From the NCBI RefSeq assembly GCF_028435365.1, contig NZ_JAGTJJ010000002.1:930001-994000 (forward strand): a stretch of DNA of 64,000 bases, written 5' to 3'. The stretch is from Polyangium jinanense (GTDB lineage: Bacteria; Myxococcota; Polyangia; Polyangiales; Polyangiaceae). This document shows, in pieces, positions 16,694 to 26,463 of the stretch (positions are counted from its first letter, which is position 1; the number at the start of each line of letters is the position of its first letter). Both the position numbers and the translations under genes were made by a program. The notes under the pieces were generated by a model. That model did no database searches and was not told the origin of the DNA. It saw only the letters and a list, made by a program, of their open reading frames with translations.

Positions 16694-18219
16694 TCCGTGA
16701 CCACCGCGATCGGCTCGAGCACCCGCCCGCCGCGTGATTCACGCAGCCAGCCCGAGACGTAACGCGCCGACGGGAGCGCCTCCGCGAGCGCCGCGATGGC
16801 GCCGGGGGCAAACCATTCGTGCGCTCGTTCCACGCGCAGCCGGGCGCCCTCGTCCTCGATCCACCCCGACAGCGTTTGCCGCCCCGGCGACCACGACAAA
16901 CCCCCTACACCTCCGTTCGTCGCGACGATCCGGAGCGCCGCCGTGCGGGCGCGCGGGCGCAGGAACGCGGGCGGTCGGGCCGTCTCGTCGGCGAGGAGCG
17001 CGCTCGGCCCGGGGAAACCGAAGGGCGCGGGGATGTCGCCCCACGCGCCGCGTTGCGGGATCACCGTGGTGTCCTTGCCCCGTCGGATCTCGATGGTACG
17101 TCTTGCCAAACGAACGAGGTGACGCGAGAGGACTTGCCCGCCCGCCATGACCCCGAGCGGCGTGCCCGCGACCGCGATCACGGAGGCTGGATCGACCTTG
17201 TCGGGAATCGCCACGCTCCAGGACACGACCGTGGCGCCGTCCCAAAAAAGCACTTCTAGCGATCGCGCCGTTCCCGCCGCCGAGAGCCGCGCGCCGAGCG
17301 AGAGCAAGCGCGCCCGATCGAGCGGGACTTCGAGCGGCTCGCCGAGGCCGAGCAATGCCGCGGGCTCGCCGCCGTTCCTCGCCGCCCGCACCCGCGCCCA
17401 TCCTTCGGCGAGGAGCCTCCGTACCTCTCCGGCATCATGCAATGCCGAGCGAATCTCCCACGCCTCGCGCTGCGCCTCGAGGTCCTCGATCAGGCCGTCG
17501 AGCCAGGGGTATTCCTTCAATTGCGCGCGGACCTCCTCGCGCGCTTGCGCAAGCCCACGCGCGTCCGCGAGCCCACGCGCGAGGGTTCGCCCGAAGAGCC
17601 CCTCCACGTCGGCGAGCACGGCCGCTGGAATCGTGGGTTTCGGCGGCGGTCCGAGGCGCACCTGCACCGCGCCGCGCGCCTGATCCTCCGCAGAGAGTCG
17701 TTGAAATGCCCGGACCGCGAGCGGCACGTGCACGCACCGCGGCGTCGCACAATCGCACCGCGCGTGCGCGAGATCGGCCCCCGCCAAGAAACGCACGGTG
17801 CACCCGGAGAAACGCGCGATCGGCGGGTTCGTCCCGAGCTCGACTTCGACCCCCGCGGCCTCGGCGGCGTCCACGAGCGTCACCCGTTCGCCCAGCCAAA
17901 CCAGAATCTCCTCGGCGGTGATCTCCCACGGCGGCCGTGTCTCGGTCCCGGCCGCCGCCGCGTAGGCGAGCACCGCGGCGATGCGATGCCGACAAACCGT
18001 CTTCGCTCCGCAGCCGCAGGGCGTGTCCTTCAGCGCTTTGCCCGGCAGGAGCCGCGTCGAAATGCCGTCCGGGAACGTTGCGACGACGACGCCATTCTCG
18101 TCCTCGTGGACCTTCGGCCCCTGGCCGGCCTCGATTTCGCGCTGCGCGCGCTTCACGAGGCCCACGTTTGCCATGGCGGCGAGCGCCTCGGGCGTCAGGG
18201 CCGCGAGATCCGCCCTCAT
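16387..18219 (-). CDS. yehQ: SWIM zinc-finger protein (YehQ-like)
   Basis: A 610-residue protein. The N-terminal SWIM motif is CxC-x5-CxH with Cys68, Cys70, Cys76 and His78 ('CGCGAKTVCRH'), and a second CxC-x4-CxH ('CDCATPRCVH') follows near residue 155. SWIM fingers bind zinc and are found with DNA- or protein-binding partners; the rest of the chain has no domain I recognise. The ATG overlaps the stop of the VWA gene (ATGA), and it is the last gene of the five-gene operon resembling E. coli yehI-L-M-P-Q. Its last 100 codons are duplicated at 9839-10145. Confidence 0.85.
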   Translation of the reverse strand: MRADLAALTPEALAAMANVGLVKRAQREIEAGQGPKVHEDENGVVVATFPDGISTRLLPGKALKDTPCGCGAKTVCRHRIAAVLAYAAAAGTETRPPWEITAEEILVWLGERVTLVDAAEAAGVEVELGTNPPIARFSGCTVRFLAGADLAHARCDCATPRCVHVPLAVRAFQRLSAEDQARGAVQVRLGPPPKPTIPAAVLADVEGLFGRTLARGLADARGLAQAREEVRAQLKEYPWLDGLIEDLEAQREAWEIRSALHDAGEVRRLLAEGWARVRAARNGGEPAALLGLGEPLEVPLDRARLLSLGARLSAAGTARSLEVLFWDGATVVSWSVAIPDKVDPASVIAVAGTPLGVMAGGQVLSRHLVRLARRTIEIRRGKDTTVIPQRGAWGDIPAPFGFPGPSALLADETARPPAFLRPRARTAALRIVATNGGVGGLSWSPGRQTLSGWIEDEGARLRVERAHEWFAPGAIAALAEALPSARYVSGWLRESRGGRVLEPIAVVTDRVVIPDLAPAAPIPALPIAAPEAPDLLGGALGRLESALDALAQDGVLSARIPPLAPALANVGLRAMAATYSRLEAARAAGDLGEATKAFADAAILVALARA

Positions 18220-19349
18220 CGCCGAATCCTCTCCACGAGCCAGCCGACGAGCTCGCGTGGTGTCGTGGCCGCCACGTGCGCGCCCGCGTCCGCGACCGCC
18301 TGCGCGACGCCGTGGTCGTACGCGCCGCGCACCTGATCGTCGAGGGATGCCGCCCCGAATACCGTGACCCCTTCGCCGACGAGCGCGGTTACCTCGCGGA
18401 CGAGTTTGTCCGCTTGATCCTCGAAATCGGTGATCCAGAGCAGGATCGTGCGGTGCGGCATGTCCACGAGCTCCGCCGCGTATTGCAGCGCCTTTGCTCC
18501 ATCGGTGCCGCCGCCGAGCTGCACGCGCAAAAGGAGCTCGACGGGATCGTCCACGTAGGGGGTCAGATCGACGACCTCCGTGTCGTACACGACGAGGTGC
18601 GAGCGTGTGGACGGGAGCTTCCAGAGGACAGACGCGAGCACGGCCGCGTGAATGATGTTGCGCGCCATCGAGCCGGATTGATCGACGAGCACGATGACCT
18701 GGTAGCGCGGCCCAAAGCGCCGGACGCGCGCGAAGAACTCGGGGCGCTCGATGAGGAGCCGCCGTTTGTCCGGGTCCCAGTGCTGAAGGTTTTTCCGGAT
18801 GGTCCGGAGCGCGTCGAGGTTTCGCGTCACGCGGAAGCGCGAGCGCCGGTGCCGGAACGGCGTCGCGCCGAGCCGGTGCTCGATCTCGTCGCAGAGGCGT
18901 TTTTTCAAGTCCTCGACGACCTTGTCGACGATCGCGCGGGCCGTGTCGAGCACATGGGCATCCATGCGCGATTTGCAGCGCAGGATGGCCTCGACGAGCG
19001 AGAGCGAAGGCGTGACGTTCTCGAGCGCCTCCTTTCGCGTGACCACGTCGAGGATGTGATAGCGGTGCAGCGCGTCGGATTCGAGGCGCTCGATGGCCTC
19101 TTTCGGGAAGAGCTCGTGGATCGTATTGATCCAGTCGGGCACGTCGAGCGGGTGTTCGGGCCCGCTTCCGGGGCGGCCGCGCGCAATCGAGCGGTTCGCC
19201 TCGCCGTCGGTCTCGCGATCGTAAAGCCAGGAGAGGGCACGTTCGAGGTCCGCGGCCTCGCCCTTGCCGGCGCCCGCGTCCCCGAGCCCGTCGTTCCCGG
19301 CCGGTCCGAGGATCAGCCGCCATCGCGTTTCCGCGTCATATGTGCTCAT
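18216..19349 (-). CDS. yehP: VWA-domain protein (YehP-like)
   Basis: A 377-residue protein; E. coli YehP is about the same size. The C-terminal half is a von Willebrand A domain with a complete MIDAS metal site: Asp223-x-Ser225-x-Ser227 ('DQSGSM'), a later Thr ('GGGTDGAKAL') and Asp ('WITDFED'). The N-terminal half is helical. In MoxR/VWA pairs of known families the VWA protein is the partner or substrate adaptor of the AAA ATPase, often for metal insertion or complex remodelling. Start ATG overlaps the DUF5682 stop by 4 bp. Function of the yeh system itself is not established. Confidence 0.9.
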   Translation of the reverse strand: MSTYDAETRWRLILGPAGNDGLGDAGAGKGEAADLERALSWLYDRETDGEANRSIARGRPGSGPEHPLDVPDWINTIHELFPKEAIERLESDALHRYHILDVVTRKEALENVTPSLSLVEAILRCKSRMDAHVLDTARAIVDKVVEDLKKRLCDEIEHRLGATPFRHRRSRFRVTRNLDALRTIRKNLQHWDPDKRRLLIERPEFFARVRRFGPRYQVIVLVDQSGSMARNIIHAAVLASVLWKLPSTRSHLVVYDTEVVDLTPYVDDPVELLLRVQLGGGTDGAKALQYAAELVDMPHRTILLWITDFEDQADKLVREVTALVGEGVTVFGAASLDDQVRGAYDHGVAQAVADAGAHVAATTPRELVGWLVERIRR

Positions 19350-21586
19350 TCGAGCACCCCGAGCGCGCGGCCCCACGAGAGCACCCGCGCGTCGAGCACG
19401 AGGCCGGATTGCAATACGTCGGCGGGGACGTCCCCGATCCAGGACGCATCCGGCCGTTTGCCCCAGCGCGCGGCGAGGAGCGCGCCGATCCGTGCGCGCT
19501 CGCCGGGAGGAAACCACGAAAAGGCGAGGCGCAATGCGGGCAGCGCGACGAGGAAGGCATTGTCGTCGAGCTTTCCGAGGGCCGCGTCGACCGCGCCGAT
19601 GAGCCGATCGTCGCGCAGCGCGGGCCCACGCGCAAGGGCAAACAGCCCCGCGAGGTAATCGCCGAGCCGACCCTCCGACGAAGCGGAGAGCGCGCCGTCG
19701 ATGGCCGAATCGACGGGCGCGGCCTCGGTGTCGAGGTACCAGATCGCGCCGAGCGCGGCGCCGCGCAGCATTGCAGGGGCAGCCCGGTCCGCGACCCTTC
19801 GCGCGAGCACGGCGCGGGTATCGTCCGGAGGGAGGTCGAGCGCCTCGCCATGGCGCAAAAGCTCGGCGAGCGAGCGCATCGCGGTGAGATCGGCCGGGAG
19901 CAGATCCGTCCCCTGAATGCCCGCCAGGAGCGAGAGCGACCGCTCGCCGGCCGCGCGCAGCACGGGCGAAAAGAGCGGCGCGCCGACGACCTCGAGCCAT
20001 TCGCCGTGCCGCCAAAGGCCGAGGAGTTTTTCGATCGCGGGCCCGAGCGCGCTGAACGAGGGCGTGGTGGCCACCGCGTTCGCCACGAGATCGAGAATCT
20101 CGCCGGCGAGCTTCGTGAGCCCCACGAATGCGGCATCCCCAAGCGCGTCCACGCGCGCGGCGAGCGATTCGGCCGCGAGCAAGCGGTGCGAAAGAAGCAA
20201 GGAGACCGCGCCTTCGAGCGTCGAGCCCCAGCGCGAGGCTTCGATGATGGCCGGGTCCTGATCGGGCCGCCATACGAGCTTGAAGGCCTCGGCCATCCGC
20301 GCGTCCGTGCCCCACGCCGGGCCGTGAAGCCGAACAAACCCGGGGATCTCGAGGAGCCGCAATCGATGCAGGACCCGCAATCGCTCGCGATCCCCCTCGA
20401 TACGCCAATCGAGCGACACGGTCTGCGGGTTTCTCGGCGGAGAGAGCCCTAGGCGATCGAGCGTCTCGTGCACCTCGCGAAGGAGCGGCGGTCGCTCCGT
20501 TTCGGCGGACAAACGGCCCACCCGATCCCCCGTGAACGTGCGGAGGAGCGTCGCCAGCGTCGGATGCAAATCGCCGGTCACGATGCCGCGCCGCGACCAG
20601 GGCGGCGGACCGGGGAGCGGCTCGCGGATGAGCGCGGAGAGCAGCCCGTCGAGCACGTCGACGCGTTTCGGCGTCTCGTGCCCGCGTAATGCGGCGAGCG
20701 CCCCGATCCCCGTGCGAACCGCGATATGATCGGCGACCGTGGGCCGTTGCGTATTCTTGCGCAAGGCTTCCAGGCTGCGATCGAGCATCGCCTCCGCCAC
20801 GCCCGCGCCGAGGTTCCATTCGAGCTCCCACCACATCGGCGAGGGCATGCCGGCCTGGTATCCGGCGAAGGCATCCATGCGAGCATAGGTCCAGGGCACG
20901 AGGTGGCTCTGGCCGCCGAGCGGGGGCGTCGGAGAGACGGGCTCGGGGCCGCCGGGCGTGATGGAGGCGAGCGCGGGCGCATGATACCCGCCGCAAACGA
21001 GGACGACGTCGCCGCGCGTGAGTGCCCAGGAGGCATAGTCCCGCATGAATGCCTCGCGTGGCGCGTCGCGCTCGCCGGCCTCCGCGTCGCCGCGGATCTG
21101 CTGGAAATAGGCTTCGAGCGCGGGTTCGAGCTCCTCCGGGGAGCGGCCCTCGAAGAGGTGATCCCACAAGGCGTCGAGGTCCGACGTGCCGGTACGACGG
21201 CAAAGCGCCTCGATCGCTCGTTCGTATCGATCGTCCTCGTCGCGATACCGATTCTGCACGCCGACGAACGCCTTGCTCCACGAGGGCAAATCGCAGAACC
21301 GCACGGTTTTTCCGTGCGCGAACGCCCACCGGAGCGCGACCCACTCCGGGGAAAACGCGCAGAACGGCGTGAAGGACGAGGCCGGGCCGTCCTCGGTCAG
21401 GTAATGCGTGAAGATCGCGATGGGCGGCGTGTGGCCCCGCGCGAGCTCCGCCATTTTGACGTTCCAGTCGGACGGACCCTCGATCAGCACCACGGCCGGA
21501 TCGATACGCGCAAGCACGGCCTCGACGAGCCGCGCGCACGCGGGGCTGTGGTGCCGCACGCCGACGACGTGGAGCGTTCCCGACAC
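19346..21586 (-). CDS. yehM: DUF5682 protein (YehM-like)
   Basis: A 746-residue soluble protein. The N-terminus 'VVGVRHHSPACARLVEA' and 'VLIEGPSDWN' are hallmarks of DUF5682, and 'VVLVCGGYHAPAL' follows near residue 215; these look like an EreA/ChaN-type fold with conserved His and Glu, though catalysis is unproven. The C-terminal half is helical. It sits between the MoxR ATPase (4 bp upstream) and the VWA gene (4-bp overlap), matching the order yehL-yehM-yehP and the length of YehM. Confidence 0.85.
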   Translation of the reverse strand: MSGTLHVVGVRHHSPACARLVEAVLARIDPAVVLIEGPSDWNVKMAELARGHTPPIAIFTHYLTEDGPASSFTPFCAFSPEWVALRWAFAHGKTVRFCDLPSWSKAFVGVQNRYRDEDDRYERAIEALCRRTGTSDLDALWDHLFEGRSPEELEPALEAYFQQIRGDAEAGERDAPREAFMRDYASWALTRGDVVLVCGGYHAPALASITPGGPEPVSPTPPLGGQSHLVPWTYARMDAFAGYQAGMPSPMWWELEWNLGAGVAEAMLDRSLEALRKNTQRPTVADHIAVRTGIGALAALRGHETPKRVDVLDGLLSALIREPLPGPPPWSRRGIVTGDLHPTLATLLRTFTGDRVGRLSAETERPPLLREVHETLDRLGLSPPRNPQTVSLDWRIEGDRERLRVLHRLRLLEIPGFVRLHGPAWGTDARMAEAFKLVWRPDQDPAIIEASRWGSTLEGAVSLLLSHRLLAAESLAARVDALGDAAFVGLTKLAGEILDLVANAVATTPSFSALGPAIEKLLGLWRHGEWLEVVGAPLFSPVLRAAGERSLSLLAGIQGTDLLPADLTAMRSLAELLRHGEALDLPPDDTRAVLARRVADRAAPAMLRGAALGAIWYLDTEAAPVDSAIDGALSASSEGRLGDYLAGLFALARGPALRDDRLIGAVDAALGKLDDNAFLVALPALRLAFSWFPPGERARIGALLAARWGKRPDASWIGDVPADVLQSGLVLDARVLSWGRALGVLE

Positions 21587-21590
21587 GGTC

Positions 21591-22676
21591 CTAGAGCCTC
21601 GACCGCGCCGCGTGCAGCGCGGCCCAATGCGGCGCCTTGCGCTTGCTCACCACGGTTTCGAGATACCGCCGCAGTTTTTCCAAGTCCTCGGCGTTATCCT
21701 TCACCGCGGCGCCCGCGAGGCAATCGATCACGTCGCCCGGGTGCGGCGCGCCGTCGCCGAGGAACGCCGCCCGGACGCCGACGGCATGCGCGACGGAGAC
21801 CGCTTCGGCCGTGGAAAGGACGGTCGAGAGCCGCTCGACAGGCTGGCCATCGCCCGAAACGCCCGTGCGCAGCTCGCGGAACGTGGTGACGAGGACTTCG
21901 AGCACCGGCTCGGGCAAGGTCATCTTCACGCCCGAGGCGTCGAGCAGGCGCGTGGATTCACGGCGGACGAGCTCGATCTCGGCTGCGAGGTCGCCGATCG
22001 GGAAGAGGGTTTCGAAGTTGAAACGGCGCTTGAGCGCGGCGCTCATTTCATTTACGCCGCGATCGCGGGTGTTCGCCGAGGCGATGATGTTGAATCCTTC
22101 CCGCGCGAAGACCACGCCTTGCTCGCCGAGCTCGGGGATCGTGAGGACGCGGTCCGAGAGAATCGAGAGGAGCCCGTCCTGCACCTCGGCCGGGCACCGC
22201 GTGATTTCCTCGAATCGAACGACCTTGCCTTCTCGCATGCCCGTGAGCACGGGGCCGGGCACGAGCGCGCGTTCGCCCGGGCCCTCGGCGAGGAGCAAGG
22301 CGTAGTTCCACGAATACTTGATCTGGTCCTCGCTCGTGGCCGCGCTGCCTTGCACCGTGAGCGTCGATTGCCCGGAGATCGCCGCGGCGAGCAGCTCCGA
22401 GAGCCAGCTCTTCGCCGTGCCCGGCTCGCCGATGAGCAGAAGCCCGCGCGAGGTCGCGAGCGAGACCATGGCTCGATCGATCACCGCAGAATGGCCCACG
22501 AATTTCGGCTTGATGTCGCGCGCCGGATCGCCGAGCACGAAGGCCCGCACCGCCCGCGGCGAGAGCTTCCATCCGGGCGGGCGAGGGCCCGTGTCCTCCG
22601 CGGCGAGCCGCGCGAGCTCGTCCTTGAAATGCAGCTCCGCCGGGGCGCGCTGCAGGCCGGCCTGTTTCTTTTTCAC
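21591..22676 (-). CDS. yehL: MoxR-family AAA+ ATPase (YehL-like)
   Basis: A 361-residue ATPase, the length of YehL. Walker A GEPGTAKS is at residues 83-90, Walker B 'VVRFEEI' at 152-158, sensor 1 'ASANTRDRG' follows and a C-terminal lid is present. MoxR proteins are ring-forming chaperone-like ATPases that act with VWA proteins; the VWA partner is two genes downstream. The ATG lies in a 4-bp overlap with the stop of the WGR-DUF4132 gene. All key nucleotide-binding residues are intact. Confidence 0.92.
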   Translation of the reverse strand: MKKKQAGLQRAPAELHFKDELARLAAEDTGPRPPGWKLSPRAVRAFVLGDPARDIKPKFVGHSAVIDRAMVSLATSRGLLLIGEPGTAKSWLSELLAAAISGQSTLTVQGSAATSEDQIKYSWNYALLLAEGPGERALVPGPVLTGMREGKVVRFEEITRCPAEVQDGLLSILSDRVLTIPELGEQGVVFAREGFNIIASANTRDRGVNEMSAALKRRFNFETLFPIGDLAAEIELVRRESTRLLDASGVKMTLPEPVLEVLVTTFRELRTGVSGDGQPVERLSTVLSTAEAVSVAHAVGVRAAFLGDGAPHPGDVIDCLAGAAVKDNAEDLEKLRRYLETVVSKRKAPHWAALHAARSRL

Positions 22677-25600
22677 GAGGCGCTCCCGAGCTGCACGATG
22701 TCCCGCACGAGCTCCGAGAACACGACGGGGGTGAGCTCCCCGAGCTTGAAGCCGTCGCGGTTTTTCGAGACGTACACCTCGCCGATCTCCTGCTTCGGCT
22801 CCGTCATCTGCATGTCGGCGCCGATGCCGGTGCGGAGGGCCAGCGCGGCCACGACGCCGCCGGGCAAACGCTTTTCCATGTCCCAGATCCAGCCGGCGTC
22901 CTGCGGCTCCCCTTTGCGCCAGCCGCGCTCGACGAGGCCGAGGAGTTTGCCCACGGGGACGAACTGCCCCGCGCGGCGCTTGATCGAGTTGTCCTTCGCC
23001 TCCACGTCCGTCGGGGCATACGTGTCACGGCCGATCTGCGGGAAGGGCTGAAGAATGTTGTAATCGCCGAGGATCTGGCCGAACGCCGCGCGCGTCGCGT
23101 CCGGGAGCGCGAGCGGGTGGACGATGCCGACGAACGCGTTGTCGGGCAAATCGAAGGCCGCGTCGCCGGCGTCGGCGAGCGAGCTGTCCTCGGCGACGCG
23201 GAAGGCATTCAGGTATTTGCCCTCCTCGGTGTAGACGCCCCAGATGAGCCGCCGCACGAGGTGCACGAGCAGCGGATGTTCGAGGAAGAGCGCGCGGAAC
23301 GAGCTCACCTCCCAGCGTCGCTCCGCGCACATCGCGAGTTCGAGTCGCGTGATCTGGTTCTGGGCGATCGCCTTGACGTCCTTCTTGAGCGCCTTCCAGG
23401 TCGTATCGGCCTCTTTCGCCTTCATGGCGTCATCCGATTTGCCCGGCTTCGGCAAATCCGAGAGGGTTTTTCCGGACCCATCCATGACGAACGGCTTCAA
23501 GGCCTCGTCGAATCCGACGCGGAATTGCCGCGGGCCAAAATCGAGCGTGCGCGAGCCGTCCTCGTCGAGGTCGAGGTCGGGCACGAGCCGATCGGCGAGC
23601 TCATCGGCGGAGAGGCCGCGGTTTTGCGCGACCTCGTCCATTTTCGCGCGCGCTTTCTCCTGGAGGCCCTTGAACTTCACCTTCTGCGCGACGCCATTGA
23701 GGTGCATCAACGCGAGGTCGGAGCCGATGCGCGCGAGGATGTCGAGGCCCGAGACGGCGCGGGCCTGGAGGTTTTCCCCGGGCCAGGCGCGAATGAGCGG
23801 CGTGAGCTTGCGCGCGATGTTGTCGCCGCCGAGCAGCCCGAGCTGCTGAAAGCCCCACGCTTCCTTGGAAGGAGCGCCGGCCCGCTGCCATTCATTGAAG
23901 AGCGCCCAGGAGAACTCCTCCAGCGAGGCGGGATCACAGGCCGTGAACACGTCCTCGAGGCCAGCATACACGTTTTCCGGCGTGGAGATCGCTAGCATGA
24001 CGAGGAGGGCCTCGACGGAGGGTCGCGGCAAGGCTTTGGAGCGGCCGGCGAGGAGGAGCGTCGGCAGGGCCTCGGGCTTGGCCCAATCGCCGATCTTCGG
24101 CAATTTCGCAGGGAACCGGTCGCGCGGGTCCGTGGAGAGGACGGCCTTCACGGCGGCCTCGACCTCGGAGCCATAGGATTCGGCGACCTCGCGGACGATT
24201 TCGCCGTGGCCCTTCGCGACCAGGAACCGCACGGCTTCCTCCGCGCGCTCGCGCGCCTGGGAATGAGGTCCGACGGCCGTGGGGATGAGGCCGACGGCCG
24301 CGGCTTTCGGGAACTTCAAGAACCACCGCTCCGCCGGTTTTCGCGCGGATTTCAGGGTGCGCGCGTGGGCAAAAAAGGTCGCGAGCCGCGGGGACTCGAC
24401 GACGTCGGCGAGGGCGGCCGCGAAGTGCGCGGCATTGCTGGAGGCGATGCGCGGATACCCGCCTATCGCGTCGACGCCGAGGACCACGAGCGGGACGAGC
24501 AGGGCATAACCGGCATCCCACGCCGTCGCGGGCCATTCGGCGAAGGCTCGTTTCACGTCCGCGTCCGAGAGCTCGAGCAACCTGCCCGAGACGTACTTGC
24601 CGGACCAGCGGGCGCCCAGGTTCTGGGAGGCTTCCTCGAAGGAGAGCGTCGCGGTTTTTATTTGCTGCTCGCGATCCGCTTTCGCCTGCGAGAGTTCCCC
24701 GTAGGTGTCGTGCAGCACCTCGGGGTAAGGCTGCATCGCGGCGCGTACGACGATAGGCAGCGCGGTGGACCAACGGCCCGAGATCCAAGGTGGATCCAGG
24801 AGGATGCGGGGCAATTCAATCGGGGAGGCTTCGGGCCGCGGAGCCATCTTTTCGCGGAGCTTCTGGAGGGCCGTGCGCGCGGCGGGGCGAAGGTCGAGTT
24901 TGTCCGCGAGGCCCGGGTGTGCGCGGTCGATCGCGAGGAACACCGGCGCGGCCCGATCCCCGAGCGCCGAGGCCGCGGCGATCGCGTCGGCGAGCGGGGG
25001 AATGGCGAGCGCGGGATGCTTCGCGAGCCATTGATCGGCGACCTCGGCGATCTCGCGCTTCTGCGTCAGCTGCGAGACCATGAGCGAGGCGGTCTCGGGC
25101 CCGCGGACGTATCCGGCGACATGGAGGCCCTCGACGATGCTGCCCGGGTAATCGGCGTTGTCGCAATGGAGCCGGCAAACCGGGACGACGTCCGCGCCGC
25201 ACAGGTCGAAGAGCTGCCAGAGATGGTTCCCGAGGTATGAGCTGGCGTACGACATCCCGACGGCCTTCTTCGCGAGCTTGACGAGCATGGGGCGCGAGTA
25301 CGCGAAATGGAACTCCGGCTTCATGCCGTCCTTGTCCCACGAGGCCCGGGCGTACCCCTCGATGTGACCGTCGCACGCGAGCCAGTCCTCGCCGAGCGCG
25401 TCCGCGAGCGGCGTGTGGTCGGCGATCAAGGTGAGGACGAGACGCTTTTGCCAGTAGGAGAACGTCGGCCAGCGGGCCGTGACGGCCGCGATGACGGCGG
25501 CATGCGCCTCCTCGGAAAGGTTTTGCGTGTAAAACGCGAAGACGGTCATCGCGTTCAATGCGATCTCGAAGGGCCCCGTGGTCTCCGGGTAGAGGTGGAA

Positions 25601-26413
25601 CGCGCTGAACTCTTTCGCCTCGCCCTTGCGGACCTGGGACGGGTAGGGGTCAACGCGGACGCGCATCGTGGCAAGCACCGCGTCGATGAGCCACGACGGG
25701 CCATCCTTGGCGATCGAGGGCTCGGCGACCGCACGCAAGAAAGGCAAAGCGGGCGTCCCCAAGGGCACGTCGAGCACGCTGAGGGCGCACGCGGCCGCGA
25801 GCGGCGAGAGCGGCGTCGGGCCTTTGCCGTGGAGCCAGGCGACGAGCTCGCGAATGGTTGGCGCGAGCTCGGCGGGAATCGTCATCTCGTCCCAGGAGTA
25901 ATGGCGTACCCAGCCGGCCCACGCCCTCTGCACGGCCTGCCAGGGGTCAGCCGCGAGCTCCTCGGCCGTGGGTCGGAGGGCCCCTTTGCGATGGGGCATG
26001 TCCAGGCTCGCAAGAATGACCTCGGGCGGAGCGATCTCGACCACGACGGGCGCCGCAGGCAGAGGCGCGGGCGCGGGTTCGTCCGCGGAGGCCTGCGGGG
26101 CGCTCGCCGCTTTCGGGGCCGGGGCCGGCGCCGCGCTCGGAGCGGCAGGCGCCGCGGCGGCCGCAGCCTTTTTGGGAGCCGGGGCCGGCGCCGCCGACGC
26201 GTCCGAGGCCGCGACCTCGACGTACCCTTTTTTGGTCTTCTCCGCGACGAGCTTGTCGTGCTCGGCCTGGGCCTTCTGATCGCTCGGAAAATCCTTGACC
26301 TGGCTTTGACCGGCCGTGCCGATTTTGCCCCACTGGATCGAGAGCTGCGAGCCATCACGCTCGATCTGCCAGAACTTCTTCGAGGACCCATCCACGAACT
26401 CGAACCGACGCAT
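22673..26413 (-). CDS. yehI: WGR-domain DUF4132 protein (YehI/MolR-like)
   Basis: A 1246-residue protein, first gene of the yeh-like operon. Residues 1-75 form a WGR domain ('SKKFWQIERDGSQLSIQWGKIG'-type sequence, about residues 9-30, with W-G-x-I-G), a fold known from PARPs that contacts nucleic acid. An Ala/Pro-rich linker (about 80-150) leads to a long alpha-helical repeat body and a C-terminal DUF4132 with 'WEVSSFRALFLEHPLLVHL' and 'RRAGQFVPVGKLLGLVERGW'. The start was placed at ATG 26413 directly before the WGR fold; a GTG 18 bp upstream is possible. The divergent CHAT gene starts 51 bp away, so the two promoters overlap. Confidence 0.88.
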   Translation of the reverse strand: MRRFEFVDGSSKKFWQIERDGSQLSIQWGKIGTAGQSQVKDFPSDQKAQAEHDKLVAEKTKKGYVEVAASDASAAPAPAPKKAAAAAAPAAPSAAPAPAPKAASAPQASADEPAPAPLPAAPVVVEIAPPEVILASLDMPHRKGALRPTAEELAADPWQAVQRAWAGWVRHYSWDEMTIPAELAPTIRELVAWLHGKGPTPLSPLAAACALSVLDVPLGTPALPFLRAVAEPSIAKDGPSWLIDAVLATMRVRVDPYPSQVRKGEAKEFSAFHLYPETTGPFEIALNAMTVFAFYTQNLSEEAHAAVIAAVTARWPTFSYWQKRLVLTLIADHTPLADALGEDWLACDGHIEGYARASWDKDGMKPEFHFAYSRPMLVKLAKKAVGMSYASSYLGNHLWQLFDLCGADVVPVCRLHCDNADYPGSIVEGLHVAGYVRGPETASLMVSQLTQKREIAEVADQWLAKHPALAIPPLADAIAAASALGDRAAPVFLAIDRAHPGLADKLDLRPAARTALQKLREKMAPRPEASPIELPRILLDPPWISGRWSTALPIVVRAAMQPYPEVLHDTYGELSQAKADREQQIKTATLSFEEASQNLGARWSGKYVSGRLLELSDADVKRAFAEWPATAWDAGYALLVPLVVLGVDAIGGYPRIASSNAAHFAAALADVVESPRLATFFAHARTLKSARKPAERWFLKFPKAAAVGLIPTAVGPHSQARERAEEAVRFLVAKGHGEIVREVAESYGSEVEAAVKAVLSTDPRDRFPAKLPKIGDWAKPEALPTLLLAGRSKALPRPSVEALLVMLAISTPENVYAGLEDVFTACDPASLEEFSWALFNEWQRAGAPSKEAWGFQQLGLLGGDNIARKLTPLIRAWPGENLQARAVSGLDILARIGSDLALMHLNGVAQKVKFKGLQEKARAKMDEVAQNRGLSADELADRLVPDLDLDEDGSRTLDFGPRQFRVGFDEALKPFVMDGSGKTLSDLPKPGKSDDAMKAKEADTTWKALKKDVKAIAQNQITRLELAMCAERRWEVSSFRALFLEHPLLVHLVRRLIWGVYTEEGKYLNAFRVAEDSSLADAGDAAFDLPDNAFVGIVHPLALPDATRAAFGQILGDYNILQPFPQIGRDTYAPTDVEAKDNSIKRRAGQFVPVGKLLGLVERGWRKGEPQDAGWIWDMEKRLPGGVVAALALRTGIGADMQMTEPKQEIGEVYVSKNRDGFKLGELTPVVFSELVRDIVQLGSAS

Positions 26414-26463
26414 GGCGCGGGAGGCTACCACGCGCGCGGCGAGCGATGGTAGAACCTCCCGTG

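Noticed and set aside
18216..21539. 1107-codon reading upstream of the VWA protein and 978-codon reading upstream of the SWIM protein
   Set aside because: Both extensions are Arg/Ala-rich shadows of neighbouring genes; ATG codons in 4-bp overlaps give domain-sized proteins that match the yeh family lengths.
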